A DNA stretch of 64,000 bases, from NCBI RefSeq assembly GCF_900105805.1, contig NZ_LT629788.1, forward strand, positions 2,604,001-2,668,000. Direction: 5' to 3'. The notes below the pieces were generated by a model. It did no database searches. It saw only the letters and a program-made list of their open reading frames with translations, and was not told where the DNA came from. Positions 43,966 through 54,946 of this stretch are shown here, piece by piece; position 1 is the first letter of the stretch, and every line of letters begins with the position of its first letter. The stretch is from Pseudomonas moraviensis (GTDB taxonomy: Bacteria; Pseudomonadota; Gammaproteobacteria; Pseudomonadales; Pseudomonadaceae). The translations under genes and the position numbers were made by a program.

Positions 43966-44255
43966 CAAAACCGAGCATCCTGATCGCTTGAAAGGCCGAA
44001 AAAAGTGTTGGAAATGAGCCTTTTTGAACGATTTATGCAGGTTTTACAGGTTTTTTTATCGTCTTTACGTTTCGCTGCAAGCCTTTCAAACCGGGGCTTT
44101 CAGCAGAAACAGGCGGTAAAGAAAACACGACTGATTGGCAAACAGCACGTCCGGGGGGCTACCAAAGCGAACATTTCGACTATGATACCCGGGTGTGCCC
44201 AGTTGGCCTGAGCAGCACAGTACTACTGAAAATATATGTTTCTTGGAGATACACC

Positions 44256-44468
44256 ATGTCTAATCGCCAAACCGGCACCGTTAAATGGTTCAACGATGAA
44301 AAAGGCTTCGGCTTCATCACTCCTCAAGGTGGCGGTGACGACCTGTTCGTACACTTCAAAGCTATCGAATCCGACGGTTTCAAAAGCCTGAAAGAAGGCC
44401 AGACCGTCTCTTTCGTGGCTGAGAAAGGCCAAAAGGGTATGCAAGCTGCACAGGTTCGCCCAGAGTAA
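44256..44468 (+). CDS. CspA-family cold-shock protein
   Basis: A 70-residue protein of the cold-shock domain: [18 protein letters not shown] contains RNP1 (KGFGFI) and DLFVHF is RNP2. GGAG lies before the ATG. It binds single-stranded RNA or DNA and melts RNA hairpins. A possible -10 (TATGAT) at 44181-44186 would give a leader of about 65 bases, but a longer leader is also possible. A strong terminator follows. Confidence 0.96.
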   Translation: MSNRQTGTVKWFNDEKGFGFITPQGGGDDLFVHFKAIESDGFKSLKEGQTVSFVAEKGQKGMQAAQVRPE

Positions 44469-44483
44469 TTTCTCGGCGCACTA

Positions 44484-44514
44484 AAAAAACCCCGTCCAGG
44501 TGACGGGGTTTTTT
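44484..44514 (+). terminator. Rho-independent terminator of the cold-shock gene
   Basis: ACCCCGTC and GACGGGGT form a stem, with A run before and T run after, so it can work in both directions between the cold-shock gene and the convergent lipoprotein gene. Confidence 0.93.
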
Positions 44515-44533
44515 ATGCCTGACACAAAAGCGC

Positions 44534-44851
44534 TCAGCCGCAGTTGACGCGGGTAACCACCAGGCTGTTGTCAGTGTTCAGGTTCAGGCGGTCGGAGCGA
44601 TATTCCAGCGTGATCATGTCGTTCGGCTTGAGGAAACGCGCATTTTGCGCTCCAGCCTTGGCACGCGCCTGATCCAGCAGCTCAGGGGATGCTTTCTTGC
44701 CAACGGCAAATTGTGCTGCCGATGCTTCGCAGCGGCTATTTCCGGATTCAGCCGCCACGGGCTCCTTTGCCGACTCGCTGGAGGTTGTGCTGCAACCGGC
44801 CAATAGAGCAGCGGCCATAAGTGCACCCAGTGTCGCGAACTTCAAAGGCAT
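44534..44851 (-). CDS. Lipoprotein of the proteinase inhibitor I78 family
   Basis: A 105-residue protein. LLAGC at residues 16-20 is a lipobox. The mature part ARAKAGAQNARFLKPNDMITLEYRSDRLNLNTDN...VTRVNCG has the I78 layout: the R-x-L/x-K-P-N-D-MITLEYRSDRLN core and a Cys near the end that pairs with one near residue 41. I78 members inhibit serine proteases. It should be attached to the envelope, perhaps protecting from proteases. Confidence 0.85.
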   Translation of the reverse strand: MPLKFATLGALMAAALLAGCSTTSSESAKEPVAAESGNSRCEASAAQFAVGKKASPELLDQARAKAGAQNARFLKPNDMITLEYRSDRLNLNTDNSLVVTRVNCG

Positions 44852-45018
44852 GAAGCCTCCTTGTTTTCAAATGTTTAAGCAGAGATCGTGCGACCGCCAT
44901 CTCGGCGTTTGGTTTCACGGCCAGAGCCATGCCCTGCCCCACGAGCGGAAAAATGCCGAGTGTGCCTGAGCTGCCCTGCCCGGCTCATCAAACAATCGTG
45001 ACTGAATATTAACGACGC

Positions 45019-45321
45019 TTAATAAACGTCGATGTAGTCAAAGGGCGGATTCGGCCAGTTGTCCCTGAGCGCGTTGAAAATCTGCATGACCCAGACTTCA
45101 TCGCTGGCCGCGACCTTGCCGACATAGCCCGAGCCTTTCGCCCAGGTTTCAAGACGAAACAGCAGACCGTCAATGTCCTGCCCGCCAGTCACGCTGGACA
45201 AATAGGCGATGCCGCCCTTGGTCACGCGCAATTGAGTATGTTCGTCGTCGCTGCCCGCGGCGAGCAATTGGCGCACAGCGTCGAGCGTGAGGCCGTCAGG
45301 GGTATTCAGATCGATCTGCAC
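45019..45321 (-). CDS. Hypothetical protein, 100 residues
   Basis: No signal peptide or membrane helix. The sequence (MQIDLNTPDGLTLDAVRQLLAAG, then VWVMQIFNALRDNWPNPP) is balanced and coding-like. No family is recognised. The neighbours (I78 lipoprotein, small acidic gene) give no clear hint. Confidence 0.65.
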   Translation of the reverse strand: MQIDLNTPDGLTLDAVRQLLAAGSDDEHTQLRVTKGGIAYLSSVTGGQDIDGLLFRLETWAKGSGYVGKVAASDEVWVMQIFNALRDNWPNPPFDYIDVY

Positions 45322-45451
45322 AACAGGGTCCTTGGTAGGCCGTAAAAGACCAAGTGTCGCATAGCACTCCGCTCATGCCTAAGTCGCAGTGCCAAACGCC
45401 GCGCAAAATGGTTAACTCGAAAAACAGACACCCTGACCTTCGAGCCTTCTC

Positions 45452-45652
45452 ATGACCAGCCTCAGCATCGACGCCGACATCAAAGCCAAATGGGCAGACG
45501 GACACAGCTCTTACAGTCCTGGTACGACGGAAGAGCTGGCGCTGATCGGCATCGACCTGTTGGTCAAGGAGCTGGGAATCGAGGCGGCGCAGCAATTCAT
45601 CAATCAGGTATTCGAACGATACCCGACCGTATCGGCCGAACACGCCCAGTGA
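45452..45652 (+). CDS. Hypothetical small acidic protein, 66 residues
   Basis: A soluble helical protein (EELALIGIDLLVKELGIEAAQQFINQVF). The ATG at 45452 has only a weak ribosome site. A perfect 10-bp hairpin follows the stop. No family is recognised. Confidence 0.6.
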   Translation: MTSLSIDADIKAKWADGHSSYSPGTTEELALIGIDLLVKELGIEAAQQFINQVFERYPTVSAEHAQ

Positions 45653-45653
45653 A

Positions 45654-45677
45654 ACCCGCAGGCAGGGGCCTGCGGGT
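45654..45677. terminator. Hairpin between the small gene and the ribose operon
   Basis: ACCCGCAGGC and GCCTGCGGGT form a 10-bp stem with four bases between. It is placed between convergent genes, so it may end both transcripts. The T runs are weak. Confidence 0.6.
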
Positions 45678-45685
45678 CAGCGGAC

Positions 45686-46714
45686 TTATTTGAGGCGCTT
45701 CAGGCGCTCGGTCAGCAGATCAAAGAATCCCTGGGCATCGCCATTTTCGACCCAGAACGCATTCTTCGGTGCTTTCAGACCGTCGTACCAGTCGACAATG
45801 GTCTGGCCGAATGTCGGACCTTCCCGACTATCCACCACGACATTGACCGCCCGACCGGTAAACAGCTCAGGCTTGAGCAGGTACGCCACAACAGTCGCGT
45901 CATGCACCGGCCCGCCGGGAATGCCGTAGTGCTCCATATCGCCCTTGATGTATTCGTTGAGAATGTCGCCAACGATCTTGCTCGCATTGTTGTTCAGCGC
46001 GGCAATCTGCTTCAGGCGTGCATCACTGGTGAGGATCTTGTGCGTCACGTCCAGCGGCAGATACGTCAGCTTCACCCCGCTCTTGAGCACCACCTCGGCA
46101 GCCTGTGGATCAGCGAACAGGTTGAATTCTGCGACGGGGGTGATGTTGCCACCGTTGAAATGCGCCCCGCCCATGATCACCACTTCCTTGATGCCCTGAA
46201 CGATCTCGGGCTCCTGGATCAGCGCCAGCGCCAGATTGGTCTGCGGACCGAGCATGGCGATGGTGATGCTGTGTGGCTTGGCCGATTTAAGGGTGTCGAT
46301 CAGATAATTGACCGCATTGCCTTTCGCCAGGCCTTTTTTCGGTTCGTGAACCGTAACGCCCGACAAGCCTTCCTTGCCATGAATGTTCTCGGCGTAGATC
46401 GGCGTGCGCATCAGCGGTTTCGGCGCGCCGGCGTAAACCGGTACGTCTTCGCGCCCTGCCCATTCGCGAGCCAATCGCGCGTTACGCGAAGTCTTGTCCA
46501 GGCGCACATTCCCGGCCACCGTCGTCAGCGCGCGAATATTCAGTTCATCCGGCGACGCCAGAGCGAACAGCAAGGCGACCACGTCGTCAGCGCCAGGATC
46601 GGTGTCGATGATCAGGTCGATTTTTTCCGCCGCCTGAGCGCCGGTCGCAGTTAGCACGGACACAAGCAGCAGGCTCCGGATCAGTTGGTGAAGTTTTTCA
46701 GCATAGCGTTGCAT
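45686..46714 (-). CDS. nuh: Exported nucleoside hydrolase
   Basis: A 342-residue protein. The N-terminus (SLLLVSVLTATGAQA) is a signal peptide. DTDPGADDVVALLFAL is the Asp-cluster calcium and ribose site of nucleoside hydrolases, and EFNLFADPQAA and GPVHDATVVA complete the family. It splits nucleosides to ribose and base. It is the last gene of the rbs operon, 30 bases after rbsD. Together with RbsBAC it could feed external nucleosides into ribose use. Confidence 0.92.
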   Translation of the reverse strand: MQRYAEKLHQLIRSLLLVSVLTATGAQAAEKIDLIIDTDPGADDVVALLFALASPDELNIRALTTVAGNVRLDKTSRNARLAREWAGREDVPVYAGAPKPLMRTPIYAENIHGKEGLSGVTVHEPKKGLAKGNAVNYLIDTLKSAKPHSITIAMLGPQTNLALALIQEPEIVQGIKEVVIMGGAHFNGGNITPVAEFNLFADPQAAEVVLKSGVKLTYLPLDVTHKILTSDARLKQIAALNNNASKIVGDILNEYIKGDMEHYGIPGGPVHDATVVAYLLKPELFTGRAVNVVVDSREGPTFGQTIVDWYDGLKAPKNAFWVENGDAQGFFDLLTERLKRLK

Positions 46715-46744
46715 GGCGCATTCCTTGTGCAGGTGAATCGGAAA

Positions 46745-47149
46745 TCAGAATGTAACCCCGGCGACCAGAACGATGTTGCAGTACGGCTGACATTCTCCTG
46801 TACGAATGATCGCCCTGGCCTGTCGGCTCAGCACCTTGAACTGTTCGTGGGTGAGCAGATCCCTACGGCCCAGCGCACCCTCTTCGTTCAAGGCGTCCAG
46901 ATCCGCCAGTGCCGTCGGTTGCTTGTCGAAGATCTCCTTGGCCAGCACATGGCTTTCCACCTGCATTTCGCTGAGCACGACTTTCAGTGTGCTGACGAAA
47001 TCAGGGATGCCATGGGTCAGCGCCAGATCGATCAATTCGACACCCGGCGGCACCGGCAAACCGGCGTCGCCAATCACGACCATGTCACCGTGGCCAAGAG
47101 ATGCGATCAGTCGCGACAGCGCGACGTTGAGCAAAGGAGTCTTTTTCAT
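46745..47149 (-). CDS. rbsD: D-ribose pyranase
   Basis: A 134-residue protein. [34 protein letters not shown] is the RbsD signature with the catalytic His in GHGD. It converts the pyranose form of ribose to the furanose form used by ribokinase. It overlaps rbsK by four bases. Confidence 0.96.
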   Translation of the reverse strand: MKKTPLLNVALSRLIASLGHGDMVVIGDAGLPVPPGVELIDLALTHGIPDFVSTLKVVLSEMQVESHVLAKEIFDKQPTALADLDALNEEGALGRRDLLTHEQFKVLSRQARAIIRTGECQPYCNIVLVAGVTF

Positions 47150-48063
47150 GCGGGTCTGAACGCCTGTACTTCGGACATGGTTGGAATGGAGGGTTGCGCA
47201 CCGGCACGGGTGACCGACAGTGCAGCAGCAATCTGGCCATAGCGAATCGCCTCCGCCTCAGACTTGCCATTGGCCAGCGCTGCAGCGAAACCACCGACAA
47301 AGGTGTCGCCCGCCGCCGTGGTGTCCACCGCCTTCACGGTCGGTGCGGGAAAATGTTCGAAGCCTTTGCCATCGGCGAACAACGAACCCTGCGCGCCTAA
47401 CGTGACGATGACTTTGCCCGCGCCCATGGCAATCAATTGAGTGGCGGCCGTTTCTGCCGACTGCAGCGAGTCGACAGAGAGACCGCTCAATGCGGCTGCT
47501 TCGCTCTCATTGGGAATCAGATAGTCGATGGCGGCGAACCAGTCTGCCGGCAACGGGCGACTGGCCGGCGCCGGGTTGAGGATTACGGTTTTGCCCAGTT
47601 CACGCGCACGCTTGAGCGCATGTCCGACCGTCGCATCGGGAATCTCGAGCTGGCAGATCACCACATCGGCGGCCTGCAACACCGCATCAAAACGGTCGAT
47701 CACTGCCGGGGTCATCGCGCCGTTGGCACCGGCGACAATCACGATGGCGTTCTGGCTGTTGTCATCGACCACAATCAGCGCTACGCCACTGGAATCCTCC
47801 ACGACGCTGACAGCCTGGCAATCGATGTGCTCGGCCAGCAACGCATCGCGCAACCGCACACCATAGTCGTCATTTCCGACGCAACCGATCATCGCCACCT
47901 GCGCGCCCAGGCGCGCTGCGGCAACTGCCTGATTGGCGCCCTTGCCGCCGGAAACCGTGGCGAAGGTATGACCGATCAGCGTTTCACCGCCGCGAGGCAG
48001 CCGTGGCGCCCGGGTCACCAGGTCCATGTTCAGACTGCCTATTACCACTACATTTGCTGGCAT
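47146..48063 (-). CDS. rbsK: Ribokinase
   Basis: A 305-residue PfkB-family kinase: [23 protein letters not shown] at the start, [16 protein letters not shown], and [13 protein letters not shown] with the catalytic Asp near the end. It converts ribose to ribose-5-phosphate. Overlap with rbsD and a 24-base gap to rbsR show operon structure. Confidence 0.97.
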   Translation of the reverse strand: MPANVVVIGSLNMDLVTRAPRLPRGGETLIGHTFATVSGGKGANQAVAAARLGAQVAMIGCVGNDDYGVRLRDALLAEHIDCQAVSVVEDSSGVALIVVDDNSQNAIVIVAGANGAMTPAVIDRFDAVLQAADVVICQLEIPDATVGHALKRARELGKTVILNPAPASRPLPADWFAAIDYLIPNESEAAALSGLSVDSLQSAETAATQLIAMGAGKVIVTLGAQGSLFADGKGFEHFPAPTVKAVDTTAAGDTFVGGFAAALANGKSEAEAIRYGQIAAALSVTRAGAQPSIPTMSEVQAFRPA

Positions 48064-48087
48064 ACATCACTACTCATCAATTCGGTT

Positions 48088-49107
48088 TCAGCGATATTCG
48101 GTGAACACGCCGGACAGCGGCGCGGTCGATTCGCGCAGGACAATGCTGGGAGTCACGATGCGTTGCTCGGTACCTGAATCAGGCGCAGCAATTCTTCGCA
48201 AGAGCACTTCGGCAGCCATTTCGCCGAGTTGCAGGATCGACTGGCCGACCGTGGTCAGCGCCGGATAGACATAACGACTCATTTGAATGTCATCGAAGCC
48301 GATCACCGATAACTCGGCCGGCACCCGCACGTTACGTTCGGCCGCTGCACGCAGCACACCGATGCCAATCATGTCGTTACCGGCAAAAATCGCACTCGGC
48401 GGATTGCTTTCAAGCAGCCGTGCGGCGGCGTTGTAACCACCGGTGCTGGTGAAATCGCTTTCGAGCATGCGCTCTTCGCGCACCTCGATTCCCGCCTCTT
48501 GCAGCGCCCGGCAATAACCGGCCTGACGCATTTGCGCCACGCTGGTGCTCGCCGGACCGCCGATGGTGGCGATGTCGCGATGCCCCAACTCAAGCAGGTG
48601 GCGCGTCGCCAGATAAGCGCCGTATTCGTGATCGATGCGCACCAGATCGGCATTCACACCCTCCAGGCCACGGTCGACGATCACCATCGGCGTCTTCACG
48701 CCCGCCAGCCCTTCTGCCAGACCGCTGTCACCGCCGGCGGAGGCAACGATCAAGCCGTCGATGCGCTTTTCCAGCAACACGCGCAAATAACTGCGCTGCT
48801 TTTCCGGGTTGTCGTCGGAGTTGCAGAGGATCACGCAGTAGCCATTACGCTCGCAATAATCCTCGATTCCCCGCGCCAATTCGGCGAAGTACGGGTTGAG
48901 GCTGTTGGGCACCAGCAGGCCGATGGTCGCCGTGGTTTTGGCTTTCAGCGAGCGCGCCACGGCACTGGGTACGTAGTCGAGGCTCTTGATCGCCGCCTCC
49001 ACTTTGCGCCGCACTTCCTGACTCACCGGGCGGGTGTTGTTTACCACGTGCGACACGGTCGTGTAGGAAATGCCCGCGAGTGCCGCTACATCCTTGATCG
49101 TTGCCAT
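48088..49107 (-). CDS. rbsR: LacI-family ribose operon repressor
   Basis: A 339-residue regulator. IKDVAALAGISYTTVSHVVNNTRPVS is the LacI HTH, followed by the hinge and the periplasmic-binding-like sensor domain (PFAEL-like phrase NPYFAELARGIEDY). It is encoded within its own operon between rbsC and rbsK. The likely operators are the CGCAAACGTTTGCG palindrome and a half-matched copy upstream of rbsB. Ribose or a ribose-phosphate should release it. Confidence 0.95.
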   Translation of the reverse strand: MATIKDVAALAGISYTTVSHVVNNTRPVSQEVRRKVEAAIKSLDYVPSAVARSLKAKTTATIGLLVPNSLNPYFAELARGIEDYCERNGYCVILCNSDDNPEKQRSYLRVLLEKRIDGLIVASAGGDSGLAEGLAGVKTPMVIVDRGLEGVNADLVRIDHEYGAYLATRHLLELGHRDIATIGGPASTSVAQMRQAGYCRALQEAGIEVREERMLESDFTSTGGYNAAARLLESNPPSAIFAGNDMIGIGVLRAAAERNVRVPAELSVIGFDDIQMSRYVYPALTTVGQSILQLGEMAAEVLLRRIAAPDSGTEQRIVTPSIVLRESTAPLSGVFTEYR

Positions 49108-49110
49108 GGT

Positions 49111-50088
49111 TCAGCCCCGGCGACTGGCGCGTTGACTGCGATAGGTGTCGAGCACCACGGCGATGACGATCACCGCACCGGTAATAATGCGCTTGGTCGG
49201 CTCCGTCGCACCAATCTGTGCGAGTCCGGCAGCGAGGACGGAAATGATCAACACGCCAAAGAAAGTGCTGACCACCGAACCGCGACCACCCATCAGGCTG
49301 GTGCCGCCGATGACCACGGCCGCGATCACTTGCAGCTCCAGGCCCGAACCTGCGTTCGGGTCAGCCGCTTCCAGACGCGAAATCTGAAACAGCGCAGCGA
49401 TGCCCGCCAGCAAACCCATCAGGCTGAACACCAGAATCTTGTAGGGCTTGGGATTGATCCCGGCCAGACGCACCGCTTCTTCGTTGGTGCCGATGCCGAT
49501 CAGGTAGCGACCGAAAACGGTGCGGGTCAAAACCGCCTGCGCGATGAAAATCACCAGCAAAGCGATGATGAACGAGGGGGAAATACCGAACGCGATCGGA
49601 TTCGACAGCCAGGCAAACGCATCACCAATGTAAGCGGTACGCGAGCCGGTCATCTGATAGGCCACACCGCGGGCCATCTCCAGCACGCCGAGGGAGACGA
49701 TGAACGACGGAATCCGCCAGGCCACGGTGATCGAGCCCGTGATGGTCCCGGCCAGAGCCGCTACCGCCATGCCGAGCAGGGCTGCCGGTAAAACGCTCCA
49801 GCCCCAACCGAGAATCGCAACGCTGACCGTAGATGCAGCCAGCGCCAGCACCGAGCCAACCGACAGGTCGATGCCGCCGATGATCAGCACGAAGGTCATG
49901 CCCACTGCCAGCACCATCAGGTCGGGAATCTGGTTGGCCAGGGTGCTGAACGTGTTGTACGAGAGGAAATGGCTGCTCAGGACCGAGAACAGCGCAATCA
50001 TCGCCAGCAAGGCACCGGCCAGGCCCAGGTAAGTACCCAGGCCGAAAAAATTGCCACTACGTTTACTGGTAGAGGATGCAGTTTTCAT
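49111..50088 (-). CDS. rbsC: Ribose ABC transporter permease
   Basis: A 325-residue permease with eight to ten helices. GIDLSVGSVLALAASTVSV and FGRYLIGIGTNEEAVRLAGI are signature segments of the BPD_transp_2 sugar permeases. It forms the membrane channel with RbsA. It overlaps rbsA by four bases. Confidence 0.95.
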   Translation of the reverse strand: MKTASSTSKRSGNFFGLGTYLGLAGALLAMIALFSVLSSHFLSYNTFSTLANQIPDLMVLAVGMTFVLIIGGIDLSVGSVLALAASTVSVAILGWGWSVLPAALLGMAVAALAGTITGSITVAWRIPSFIVSLGVLEMARGVAYQMTGSRTAYIGDAFAWLSNPIAFGISPSFIIALLVIFIAQAVLTRTVFGRYLIGIGTNEEAVRLAGINPKPYKILVFSLMGLLAGIAALFQISRLEAADPNAGSGLELQVIAAVVIGGTSLMGGRGSVVSTFFGVLIISVLAAGLAQIGATEPTKRIITGAVIVIAVVLDTYRSQRASRRG

Positions 50089-51638
50089 GGGAGATCCCTA
50101 GGCGCTGCTTCGTTGAGCAACGCATCACGTTTTTGGTAGCCGGCGAATGCGGCGGCAAGCAAATCATCCTGGGTCCAGCTGTCGCGCTCGAAGGTGTCGA
50201 TCAGGCGCCCCGCCGAGAGCACGCCGATCCGGTCGCAGATCAACATCAACTCGCGCAAGTCACTGGATACCACGACCAGCGCTTTGCCCTGACGGGTCAG
50301 TTCGCCGAGCAAACCGTAAATGTCGAACTTGGCGCCGACGTCGATACCGCGAGTCGGCTCGTCGAACAGCAGCACTGAGCAGTCGCGTTCCAGCCAGCGG
50401 CCGATCACGACCTTCTGCTGATTGCCGCCCGACAGTTCCGAGACCAATTGCGTCGGGCTCGAACTGCGGATGCGCATGGCCTCGATCTGACGCTGCGCCA
50501 GAGAGATTTCGTCGCCGTCATTGATGAACCCGCCACTGGATATTTCCGGCATGTTGCCCAAGGCAATGTTGGCGCTGATCGATTGACTGAGCAGCAGCCC
50601 TTCGCCCTTGCGATCCTCGGTGATCAGGGCAATGCCATTGCGCACGGCATCCACTGGCGAGCGAACACTCACAACTTTGGCCGGGGAGCCGAGCGCGATG
50701 GTTCCGCTGTCAGCCGTGTCGGCACCGAAGATCAGCCGCAGCAATTCCGTGCGCCCTGCCCCGATCAACCCGGAAATGCCGTAAATCTCCCCGGCACGCA
50801 CTTCGAAGGAGACGTCGAGGACTTTGTCCGAACGCGTCAGGCCGGTGACCGTCAACGCCGGAGCACCGATCTTGCGCGGCCCCATGTCGATGTGTTCGCC
50901 CAGTTCGCGACCGACCATCAAGGTGACCAGTTGCTCGCTGTTGTAGTTGGCCATCGGCTCGACGCAGACCAGATTGCCGTCACGCAGCACAGCAATGCGC
51001 TGTGCAACGCGCGCCAGTTCTTCGAGGCGGTGGGAAATATAAATGATGGAAACGCCACGGGCCTGCAATCGGGTGATCTGCTCGAAGAGCATTTCGACTT
51101 CGCGCGCCGTGAGCATCGCGGTCGGCTCATCGAGGATCAGCACGTGGCAGTCGCCGATCAGGTTGCGCGCGATTTCGACCATCTGCTGGTGACCGATACC
51201 GAGTTCGCCGACCAGCGTGTCCGGATCGATCGCATCAAGGCCGACCTGCGCCATGGCTTCGATCGCCGCCTTGCGCAATTGCTTGCGGCTGATCCAGCCA
51301 GCGCTGCTCGGCAGATTATCCAGAAAGAGGTTTTCCGCAACCGACAGCGTCGGCAACAGATTGAGTTCTTGCATGACCATGCGCACGCCAAGCTCTTCAG
51401 CCTGGGTACGGCTGCCCGGACGGTAGTCCTTGCCCTGGAATTGCATCTGGCCAGTGGTGGGCGTGACCAGACCACCAATGATTTTCGACAGGGTACTTTT
51501 GCCGGCACCATTTTCGCCGGTCAGCGCCAGTACTTCACCGCGCATCAGCGTCAGATCGATGCCGGTGAGCACCGGTTGCGCATAGGTCTTGCCGATACCG
51601 CTGACCGAGAGGACAGCGTTCGGAGCGGAAACTGACAT
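50085..51638 (-). CDS. rbsA: Ribose ABC transporter ATPase (two nucleotide-binding domains)
   Basis: A 517-residue protein from ATG at 51638 with GGAG upstream. Two ABC modules: the first has Walker A GENGAGKST near 43, LGIGHQQMVEIA as the signature region and LILDEPTAML as Walker B. The second has a GLIGAGRTELL Walker-like motif and LSGGNQQKVVIGRWL as signature. In the sugar-transporter type the second site is often degenerate. Drives ribose uptake with RbsC and RbsB. Confidence 0.96.
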   Translation of the reverse strand: MSVSAPNAVLSVSGIGKTYAQPVLTGIDLTLMRGEVLALTGENGAGKSTLSKIIGGLVTPTTGQMQFQGKDYRPGSRTQAEELGVRMVMQELNLLPTLSVAENLFLDNLPSSAGWISRKQLRKAAIEAMAQVGLDAIDPDTLVGELGIGHQQMVEIARNLIGDCHVLILDEPTAMLTAREVEMLFEQITRLQARGVSIIYISHRLEELARVAQRIAVLRDGNLVCVEPMANYNSEQLVTLMVGRELGEHIDMGPRKIGAPALTVTGLTRSDKVLDVSFEVRAGEIYGISGLIGAGRTELLRLIFGADTADSGTIALGSPAKVVSVRSPVDAVRNGIALITEDRKGEGLLLSQSISANIALGNMPEISSGGFINDGDEISLAQRQIEAMRIRSSSPTQLVSELSGGNQQKVVIGRWLERDCSVLLFDEPTRGIDVGAKFDIYGLLGELTRQGKALVVVSSDLRELMLICDRIGVLSAGRLIDTFERDSWTQDDLLAAAFAGYQKRDALLNEAAPRDLP

Positions 51639-51693
51639 AGGAATCTCCACGCGCTCGCCCGGACGGACGAGCGCCGTTGTATCGCCAGATGAC

Positions 51694-52650
51694 TTACTTG
51701 GTGACCAGCTCGACCGGTGTTTCGATCACGCCGTTGGCACCGCTGTCGACTTTTTCGCCCTTGATGATCTTCAGCGCGGTTTCGATGCCGAACACGGCTT
51801 GCTTGGCAGCAAACTGGTCAGCCGTAGCCAGCACGCGACCGTCCTTGAGCATTGGCTTGATCGCGTTGATGTTGTCGTAACCGACGACCTGAACCTGGCC
51901 CGCCTTGCCGGCGGCACGGACCGCGGAAACGGCGCCGACCGCCATGCTGTCGTTACCGGCCAGCAGCGCTTTGACGTCCGGGTATTCGCTGAGGATCGAA
52001 GCCGCAACCTTGTTGCCCTTGTCGATCTCCCAATCACCGGATTGCAGCGAGACCACTTTGATCTGCGCGGCTTCCATCGCGTCCTTGAAACCGGCCGTGC
52101 GCGCCTGCGCGTTGGTGGTGGTGGACACGCCTTCGATGATACCGACCTGGTCGCCCGCCTTCAGTTGTTTGGCCAGGTATTCGCCAACCAGACGCGCACC
52201 CTTGCGATTGTCCGGCCCTACGAACGGCACGGTGATGTTTTTGCTTTTTACCACGGCGGGATCGAGCTGATTGTCGATGTTGATTACGGTGATACCGGCG
52301 TCTACAGCCTTCTTGATCACCGGCACCATGGCTTTGGAGTCAGAAGGCGCGATCACCAGTGCGTTCACCTTGGCCAGGATCATTTGTTCGACGATGCGGG
52401 TCTGCCCGGCAGTGTCGGTTTCGTCCTTGATTCCGTTGGAAATCAGATCGAAATCGGCGGAGTGTTCTTTCTGATAGGCCTTGGCGCCGTCTTCCATGGT
52501 CAGGAAGAATTCATTGGCCAGGGATTTCATGACCAACGCGACCTTGGGTTTTTCCGCAGATTCGGCGAACGCCGAAGAGACAGGTAGTGCAGCGGCGGTA
52601 GTAGCCAGCATAGCGACAGCAAGAAGACGTGCGGCGAAGGGCAGCTTCAT
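51694..52650 (-). CDS. rbsB: Ribose-binding periplasmic protein
   Basis: A 318-residue protein with a signal peptide (MKLPFAARLLAVAMLATTAAALPVSSAFA). The mature part is a two-lobe binding protein of the ribose/galactose type (KVALVMKSLANEFFLTMEDG, VVGYDNINAIKPML). It is the first gene of the operon, with LacI-type sites upstream. Confidence 0.95.
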   Translation of the reverse strand: MKLPFAARLLAVAMLATTAAALPVSSAFAESAEKPKVALVMKSLANEFFLTMEDGAKAYQKEHSADFDLISNGIKDETDTAGQTRIVEQMILAKVNALVIAPSDSKAMVPVIKKAVDAGITVINIDNQLDPAVVKSKNITVPFVGPDNRKGARLVGEYLAKQLKAGDQVGIIEGVSTTTNAQARTAGFKDAMEAAQIKVVSLQSGDWEIDKGNKVAASILSEYPDVKALLAGNDSMAVGAVSAVRAAGKAGQVQVVGYDNINAIKPMLKDGRVLATADQFAAKQAVFGIETALKIIKGEKVDSGANGVIETPVELVTK

Positions 52651-52680
52651 GGGTTCACTCCGATCTTATGATTATTGTGA

Positions 52681-52754
52681 GCAACGTTTGCGCTGACGTA
52701 AGCTACGTCACGGCCGTGTACATCAGCCCTGTTGAAGCCGCGCAAACGTTTGCG
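52681..52754 (-). promoter_or_regulatory. Probable RbsR operators upstream of rbsB
   Basis: 52741-52754 reads CGCAAACGTTTGCG, a perfect 14-bp palindrome with the central CG of LacI-family sites. A second, half-matched copy (GCAACGTTTGCGC, 52681-52693) lies closer to rbsB. Two sites about 60 bases apart fit repression by a LacI-type dimer or tetramer, most simply by RbsR encoded in the same operon. Confidence 0.8.
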
Positions 52755-52813
52755 TAGACCGAACTATGAGAATCCCGCCGACTTTTGTCAACAATCAGAA
52801 ATCGTCATTTGTT

Positions 52814-52843
52814 GTAGGGCGAATCGCTGACTCGCCCCTACGA
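52814..52843 (-). terminator. Hairpin after the 148-residue gene
   Basis: GTAGGGCGA and TCGCCCCTAC pair with one extra base. It stands between the stop of the 148-residue gene (52848) and the rbs control region. No long T run. Confidence 0.4.
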
Positions 52844-52847
52844 CACA

Positions 52848-53294
52848 TTACGCGGTGGTGTTGACCAGGCCACCACTGGCGCCCTTGGACATTTCCTTGA
52901 CCAGTGCACCGGCGACTTCCGTCATTGCCGCGCTGGTCTGCGCGATCTGCCCCTGAATGGACATGATGGCCTGGGACTTGGCTTCGGGCGTTGGATAACT
53001 CGCAGCCTGCGCTGCGGCCAATTGCTGCTGCTGTTCCTGAAGCTGCTTCTGCAACTCCTGCATGCGCTTGAGCAACGTCTTGACGGTGACGCTCTGGTTG
53101 CCGCCGCTCTCGGTTTTGCTCTCTTGCTGTACAGGACCGCCACCGGTTCTGACCTGATTTGTTTCGGTCTTCTCGGTACCTAGCGCCTGCGCCGCTGCCT
53201 CATTGGTCGCGTCGTTCAGGGTGTTGATCGTCGCTGCAGTTTTACCGCCGATGGTGACTGCAGCGGGATTGGCAAAACCGACCGTCAGTGACAT
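52848..53294 (-). CDS. Hypothetical Gln-rich coiled-coil protein
   Basis: A 148-residue protein from ATG at 53294 with AGGAG upstream. Residues 1-60 are Thr/Ala/Asn-rich, 65-100 form a Gln-rich coiled coil (KRMQELQKQLQEQQQQLAAAQAA), and the C-terminus is helical (QIAQTSAAMTEVAGALVKEM). There is no signal peptide. No family is recognised; the low-complexity coil resembles secretion or phage-tail accessory proteins, but nothing around supports that. Confidence 0.6.
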   Translation of the reverse strand: MSLTVGFANPAAVTIGGKTAATINTLNDATNEAAAQALGTEKTETNQVRTGGGPVQQESKTESGGNQSVTVKTLLKRMQELQKQLQEQQQQLAAAQAASYPTPEAKSQAIMSIQGQIAQTSAAMTEVAGALVKEMSKGASGGLVNTTA

Positions 53295-54718
<1,424 letters not shown>

Positions 54719-54887
54719 TTGACCTTCGCCTGATCAGCTCTCGATCAGGCAATTGCTCACCACCTGCCGGACTTGGCGGGTGGTGGCTCCCTCACACGCT
54801 TCAAGCATTCTTCCCACAAAAAACTCGACGAGCCTTACACCAAACCCGGAAACCTGCTGTCAGAGGATTTTCTTGAATTTTAAGCAG

Positions 54888-54928
54888 TTGCGAAATCGCT
54901 TACAGTTAAATACTGTATGCACGTACAG
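54888..54928 (+). promoter_or_regulatory. Promoter with LexA (SOS) box for DUF1654 and endA
   Basis: 54913-54928 reads CTGTATGCACGTACAG, matching CTGT-N8-ACAG. A -35-like TTGCGA (54888-54893) and -10-like TACTGT (54911-54916) are 17 bases apart, and the -10 overlaps the LexA box, a typical arrangement for repression. The box covers the ATG at 54917, so that codon cannot be the start of the gene. Confidence 0.85.
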
Positions 54929-54946
54929 CTTAATAAGGATAACCTC

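Noticed and set aside
54917..54946. ATG at 54917 as start of the DUF1654 gene
   Set aside because: It lies inside the LexA box and downstream of a -10 that would start transcription too close to it. The GTG at 54947 has a good ribosome site.
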